A stretch of 10,039 nucleotides of DNA from positions 1-10,039 of the forward strand of contig JAJXZZ010000086.1 in NCBI GenBank assembly GCA_021779795.1, in the 5' to 3' direction. Source of the stretch: Acidobacteriota bacterium. GTDB lineage: Bacteria; Acidobacteriota; Vicinamibacteria; Vicinamibacterales; Fen-181. The translations under genes were made by a program, and so were the position numbers. Below the pieces are notes generated by a model. It was not told the origin of the DNA, did no database searches, and saw only the letters and a list, made by a program, of their open reading frames with translations. Positions 7,547 to 10,039 of the stretch are shown piece after piece. The stretch's first letter is position 1. The number at the start of each line of letters is the position of its first letter.

Positions 7547-8440
7547 ATGAAGAGTTGGCCTGCGCTGTCGATCGTGTTCGAGTCGGACGGCCCCGACGCG
7601 CGGGCCGCCGCCGAGGAACTCCTGCTGGCCGCGCTCGACGAGTTCCCGGTGACCGCGATCCAGGAGTTCGACGACCGCTGGGTCGCGTTCTTCCCGACCG
7701 CCGAGGCGCGCGACCGCGCGGCGCAGTCGCTGCCCGCGACGACGCCCTGCATCGCCCGCGTCGAGCCGGGCGAGGTGGCCGACGACGACTGGGCGCGGCG
7801 CAGCCAGCGAGACCTCGCCCCCATCCGCGTGGGCCGGATCGTCGTCGCGCCTCCGTGGGCGGCCGGGACGGCGCCCGGGCCATCTCCCGCCGGCCCGCCG
7901 GACATCACGATCGTGATTCAGCCCTCGATGGGATTCGGCACCGGCCACCACGCCACGACCAGGCTGTGCCTCGGCCTGCTGCAGCGCGCGAACGTCGAGG
8001 GCCGCTCGGTGCTCGACATCGGCACCGGGTCGGGCGTGCTGGCGCTCGCCGCGCACGCGCTCGGCGCCCGCCGCGTCGTGGCGATCGACGACGACCCCGA
8101 CGCGATCGAGTCGGCGCGCGAGAACCTGGCGCTCAACGCGGTGGGCGAAGGCCTCGAGCTGCGCGCGGGGGATTTCCGCGGGATGGCGGAGCCGGGCGCC
8201 GGGTGGGACGTCGTGCTGGCGAACCTGACCGGCAGCCTCCTTTCGCGCGGCGCCGGCGTGCTGGCCGCCGCCGTCGCGCCCGGCGGCTCGCTCATCGTCA
8301 GCGGCCTCACCGTGGACGAAGAGAACGAGGTAGTGACCGCCTTCGCCCCGGCGATGACGCCCGTCGCCCGGTTGTCAGAGGACGAGTGGGTCGGACTGGT
8401 CCTCAGCCCAATTCCCCCCACACCGCCTGCAGCGCCGTGA
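7547..8440 (+). CDS. prmA: Ribosomal protein L11 methyltransferase PrmA
   Basis: PrmA trimethylates ribosomal protein L11 using S-adenosylmethionine. From ATG 7547 the product has 297 residues, typical of the family. The same frame is open far upstream, but only through dnaJ, so the first ATG after dnaJ is used; GGGCAG lies 5 nt before it. An N-terminal substrate-recognition domain (about 1-75) and a linker are followed by the methyltransferase fold: IQPSMGFGTGHHATTRLCL (124-142), motif I VLDIGTGSGVLALAAHALGA (155-174), the acidic strand end IDDDPDAIESAREN (180-193) and VLANLTGSLL (223-232). The family more often has FGTGTHPTT, so FGTGHHATT is a variant. The last residues, PPTPPAAP, are encoded where the gene overlaps rsmE on the other strand. 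Its place after dnaJ matches the Bacillus order dnaJ-prmA. Confidence 0.93.
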   Translation: MKSWPALSIVFESDGPDARAAAEELLLAALDEFPVTAIQEFDDRWVAFFPTAEARDRAAQSLPATTPCIARVEPGEVADDDWARRSQRDLAPIRVGRIVVAPPWAAGTAPGPSPAGPPDITIVIQPSMGFGTGHHATTRLCLGLLQRANVEGRSVLDIGTGSGVLALAAHALGARRVVAIDDDPDAIESARENLALNAVGEGLELRAGDFRGMAEPGAGWDVVLANLTGSLLSRGAGVLAAAVAPGGSLIVSGLTVDEENEVVTAFAPAMTPVARLSEDEWVGLVLSPIPPTPPAAP

Positions 8441-9152
8441 GGCCGACCAGCGCGGCCGCGTTCGCCCTGAGCGTGCGCCCGCCGAGCGTCAGCGCCACGC
8501 ATCCGGCGCGGCGCGCCTCGGCCACCTCGGCCTCGGTCCATCCCCCTTCGGGCCCGACGATGAGCAGCGCCGAGCGGGGCACGGGCGCGGCCGCCACGCC
8601 CGCGATGCCCGCCGGAGCCAGTCCCGAGAGCCCGGGCTCGGCCAGCAGGTAGCGCCGGTCGGCCGCGAAGTCGGCCAGGCAGGCGGCGAGCGCGCGGGGG
8701 GCGCGCACGTCGGGCACGACGGCGCGCCCGCACTGCTTGACCGAGGCCACCGCGATGCGCTGCCAGCGGGCGACGCGTCCCGACGCCTCGATCCGCCGGG
8801 CCGTCACCTCGGCGCGCTCGCACACGAGCGGCACGACGGCCGAGACGCCCATCATCACCGCGTCGCGGACGACCTGGTCCATGCCGTCGCCCTTGGGGAC
8901 GGCCTGCGCGAGCGCCAGCGTCACGGCCGGCTCGGGCGCCGCGGACACCTCCGGCCCGAGCGAGACCGCCGCGCGGCCGCGGCCCAGCGAGGCGACGCGC
9001 GCGAGGCGCTCCCGCCCGCGGCCGTCGAAGACGCGGACCTCGTCGCCCACCCGCAGCCGCAGGACGCGGGCGAGGTGCTCGGCTTCCTCCCGGGGCAGTT
9101 CGACGTCGCCGGCGCCCGCGGCGAGGCCTGGAACGAAGAACCTGGCGTGCAC
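8403..9152 (-). CDS. rsmE: 16S rRNA (uracil-1498-N3)-methyltransferase RsmE
   Basis: RsmE methylates N3 of U1498 in helix 44 of 16S rRNA with S-adenosylmethionine. The 249-residue product has the family layout. The N-terminal PUA-like domain (about 1-70) shows RFFVP (4-8), EAEHLARVLRLRVGDEVRVF (23-42) and DGRGRE (43-48). The SPOUT (trefoil-knot) domain has VPKGDGMDQVVRDAVMMGV (85-103), KQCGR (139-143), IVGPEGGWTEAEVAEA (198-213) and the knot segment LTLGGRTLRANAAALVGL (221-238). In that last motif most homologues read LRTETA or similar, so the usual Glu is absent here. Translation starts at GTG 9152. It has no Shine-Dalgarno; a TATAAT box ends 8 nt upstream, so the mRNA is probably leaderless. 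The 3' end overlaps prmA by 38 bp, tail to tail. In Bacillus rsmE is co-directional with prmA. Confidence 0.95.
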   Translation of the reverse strand: MHARFFVPGLAAGAGDVELPREEAEHLARVLRLRVGDEVRVFDGRGRERLARVASLGRGRAAVSLGPEVSAAPEPAVTLALAQAVPKGDGMDQVVRDAVMMGVSAVVPLVCERAEVTARRIEASGRVARWQRIAVASVKQCGRAVVPDVRAPRALAACLADFAADRRYLLAEPGLSGLAPAGIAGVAAAPVPRSALLIVGPEGGWTEAEVAEARRAGCVALTLGGRTLRANAAALVGLTALQAVWGELG

Positions 9153-9160
9153 GGGCCGAG

Positions 9161-9166
9161 ATTATA
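9161..9166 (-). promoter_or_regulatory. Promoter -10 box of rsmE, likely leaderless start
   Basis: Read on the minus strand, a perfect TATAAT is followed by exactly 8 nt (CTCGGCCC) and then the GTG start of rsmE. Transcription normally begins about 7 nt past the -10 box, so the mRNA should start at or within a base or two of the start codon. No -35 hexamer is visible at 16-18 bp. Overlap of the box position with an otherwise extremely GC-rich gap makes it unlikely to be chance. Confidence 0.72.
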
Positions 9167-9177
9167 TCCTTCCGCCG

Positions 9178-9211
9178 GACCGCGCGCCCGCCGCGCGGCC
9201 CCGGCGCGGTC
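9178..9211. repeat. Inverted repeat between the rsmE and kinase promoters
   Basis: GACCGCGC (9178-9185) is matched by its reverse complement GCGCGGTC (9204-9211) with an 18-nt spacer. Nested within is a second perfect repeat, CCGCGCG (9180-9186) and CGCGCGG (9192-9198), with a 5-nt loop. The dyad lies between the divergent -10 boxes. It could be a regulator site or a structural element, but the local sequence is almost pure G and C, so chance is a serious alternative. Confidence 0.35.
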
Positions 9212-9242
9212 GGGCGCGCTGAGGGTCGCGGGGCGTTGAGTG

Positions 9243-9248
9243 TATACT
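9243..9248 (+). promoter_or_regulatory. Promoter -10 box of the kinase gene, likely leaderless start
   Basis: TATACT, one base from the TATAAT consensus, is followed by exactly 8 nt (GCGCTTCG) and then ATG 9257. The spacing equals that of the divergent rsmE promoter. No Shine-Dalgarno precedes the ATG and no -35 hexamer is recognisable at 16-18 bp. The predicted transcript therefore begins at, or within a base or two of, the start codon. Confidence 0.65.
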
Positions 9249-9256
9249 GCGCTTCG

Positions 9257-10039
9257 ATGTTCTTTCGCGGGCAGACCATCGGGAAGTACCGGATTCTCTC
9301 GTCCCTCGGCAGCGGCGGGTTCGGAGCGGTCTATCTCGCCGAGGACACCTGGATCCACAAGAAGGTGGCCATCAAGGTCCCCCACCGCCAGAACATCGAC
9401 TTCGGCGAACTGCTTCGCGAGCCCCGTCTCCTCGCCAGCCTGAACCACCCCAACATCGTGGCGATCCTGACGGCCGAGAAGCAGGAGAACGTCTTCTTCA
9501 TCGTGATGGAGTACGTCCCGGGCGAGACGCTCGAGGCGATCATCGAGCGCGAGGGGGCGCTCGACCTGGTGCGCGCGATGGACCTGACGTGCCAGATCTG
9601 CAACGCCGTCGACCACGCGCATTCGCAGAACGTCCTGCACCGCGACCTCCGGCCGGCCAACGTGCTGGTGTCCGAGACCGGCGTGGTGAAGGTGGCCGAT
9701 TTCGGCACGTCGAGGTTCCTCGAGGTCGCGGCGCAGGGCACGACGGTCATCGGCAGCCCGCCCTACATGGCGCCCGAGCAGTTCCACGGGCAGGCGACGT
9801 TCGCGTCGGACATCTACTCGGTGGGCGTCACGATGTACCAGATGCTGACGGGGGCGGTCCCGTACGACACGCCGTCGCCGGCCGACCTGCAGCGGCTGAT
9901 CCGGGGCGAGCTGGTCGCGCCGCCGCGCTCGCGCAACCGCCGCATCCCCCGGGAGCTGAACGACATCGTCATGCGGGCGATGGCGCCGGCGGTGGGCGAA
10001 CGGTACCAGCGCGCGGGCGAACTGCTCGACGACCTGCTG
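9257..10039 (+). CDS. Bacterial serine/threonine protein kinase (Hanks type; 3' end outside window)
   Basis: The frame is open to the window edge and gives 261 residues, essentially a complete kinase domain. Visible motifs: glycine-rich loop LGSGGFGAVYLA (17-28), VAIK with ATP-binding K40, likely helix C glutamate E55 in REPRLLASLNHPNIV, hinge MEYVPGE (84-90), catalytic loop HRDLRPANVLV (128-138) with base D130 and N135, DFG (148-150), and activation segment GTTVIGSPPYMAPEQF (161-176) with phosphorylatable T162 and T163. DIYSVGVTMYQMLTGAVPY (185-203) and a C-lobe with the conserved arginine in GERYQRA (247-253) follow. The usual catalytic-loop lysine (HRDLKP) is Arg132. No segment precedes the kinase domain, which starts about residue 11. 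What follows the domain (membrane segment, repeats or sensor) cannot be seen. Start ATG 9257 is supported by the adjacent -10 box; an in-frame TTG at 9236 is a weaker alternative. Confidence 0.94.
   Translation, partial: MFFRGQTIGKYRILSSLGSGGFGAVYLAEDTWIHKKVAIKVPHRQNIDFGELLREPRLLASLNHPNIVAILTAEKQENVFFIVMEYVPGETLEAIIEREGALDLVRAMDLTCQICNAVDHAHSQNVLHRDLRPANVLVSETGVVKVADFGTSRFLEVAAQGTTVIGSPPYMAPEQFHGQATFASDIYSVGVTMYQMLTGAVPYDTPSPADLQRLIRGELVAPPRSRNRRIPRELNDIVMRAMAPAVGERYQRAGELLDDLL

Noticed and set aside
6390..7883. 497-codon minus-strand frame antisense to dnaJ and prmA
   Set aside because: No domain is recognisable, composition is typical of antisense shadows, and both sense genes are fully conserved.
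7918..9279. 453-codon minus-strand frame covering the divergent region and rsmE
   Set aside because: It is a phase shadow of rsmE and of antisense prmA with low-complexity R/A/G composition; rsmE in the neighbouring phase has full family motifs.
1..10039. Mobile element, CRISPR array, defence or biosynthetic system
   Set aside because: I saw no direct-repeat array, transposase or integrase motifs, tRNA-like att site, or non-housekeeping gene; every long gene is assigned and the gaps are at most about 104 bp.

Overview
The window is a GC-rich, tightly packed bacterial chromosome segment, and every gene in it is a housekeeping or core-physiology gene. The combination points to Acidobacteriota, possibly a Vicinamibacteria-like lineage. 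The clues are a bacillithiol-synthesis gene, a PBP1B-type penicillin-binding protein with a UB2H-like region, an HrcA/CIRCE heat-shock locus in very GC-rich DNA, and a bacterial Ser/Thr kinase. This placement is an inference from gene content; no marker gene here proves it. I see no mobile element, CRISPR array, tRNA, rRNA or defence system.

Layout: (1) Positions 1-4637 hold three co-directional genes with 8-9 nt gaps: the 3' part of bshC (bacillithiol synthesis), a class A penicillin-binding protein, and an xdhC/coxI-type molybdenum-cofactor insertion protein. They may be co-transcribed but have no obvious shared function. (2) Positions 4638-4739 form a control region with a TATAAT box and a near-perfect CIRCE operator, the HrcA binding site. 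(3) Positions 4740-8440 hold hrcA-grpE-dnaJ-prmA. These encode the heat-shock repressor, the DnaK nucleotide-exchange factor, the DnaK co-chaperone and the ribosomal protein L11 methyltransferase. dnaK itself is absent. (4) rsmE (16S rRNA m3U1498 methyltransferase) lies on the minus strand at 8403-9152, and its 3' end overlaps that of prmA by 38 bp. (5) A 104-bp divergent intergenic region separates rsmE from a plus-strand Ser/Thr protein kinase gene that runs off the window at 10039.

How the genes work together: HrcA represses its own operon through CIRCE. GrpE and DnaJ from this operon would serve a DnaK encoded elsewhere. PrmA and RsmE modify the ribosome. In Bacillus subtilis the order is hrcA-grpE-dnaK-dnaJ-prmA(yqeT)-rsmE(yqeU), all on one strand. 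This locus looks like that ancestral block with dnaK missing and rsmE inverted.

The most notable structure is the divergent rsmE/kinase region. Each gene has a TATAAT-like box ending exactly 8 nt before its start codon, with no Shine-Dalgarno sequence or clear -35 element, so both transcripts are probably leaderless. An 8-bp inverted repeat sits between the two promoters. I did not find a clearly novel multi-gene system.
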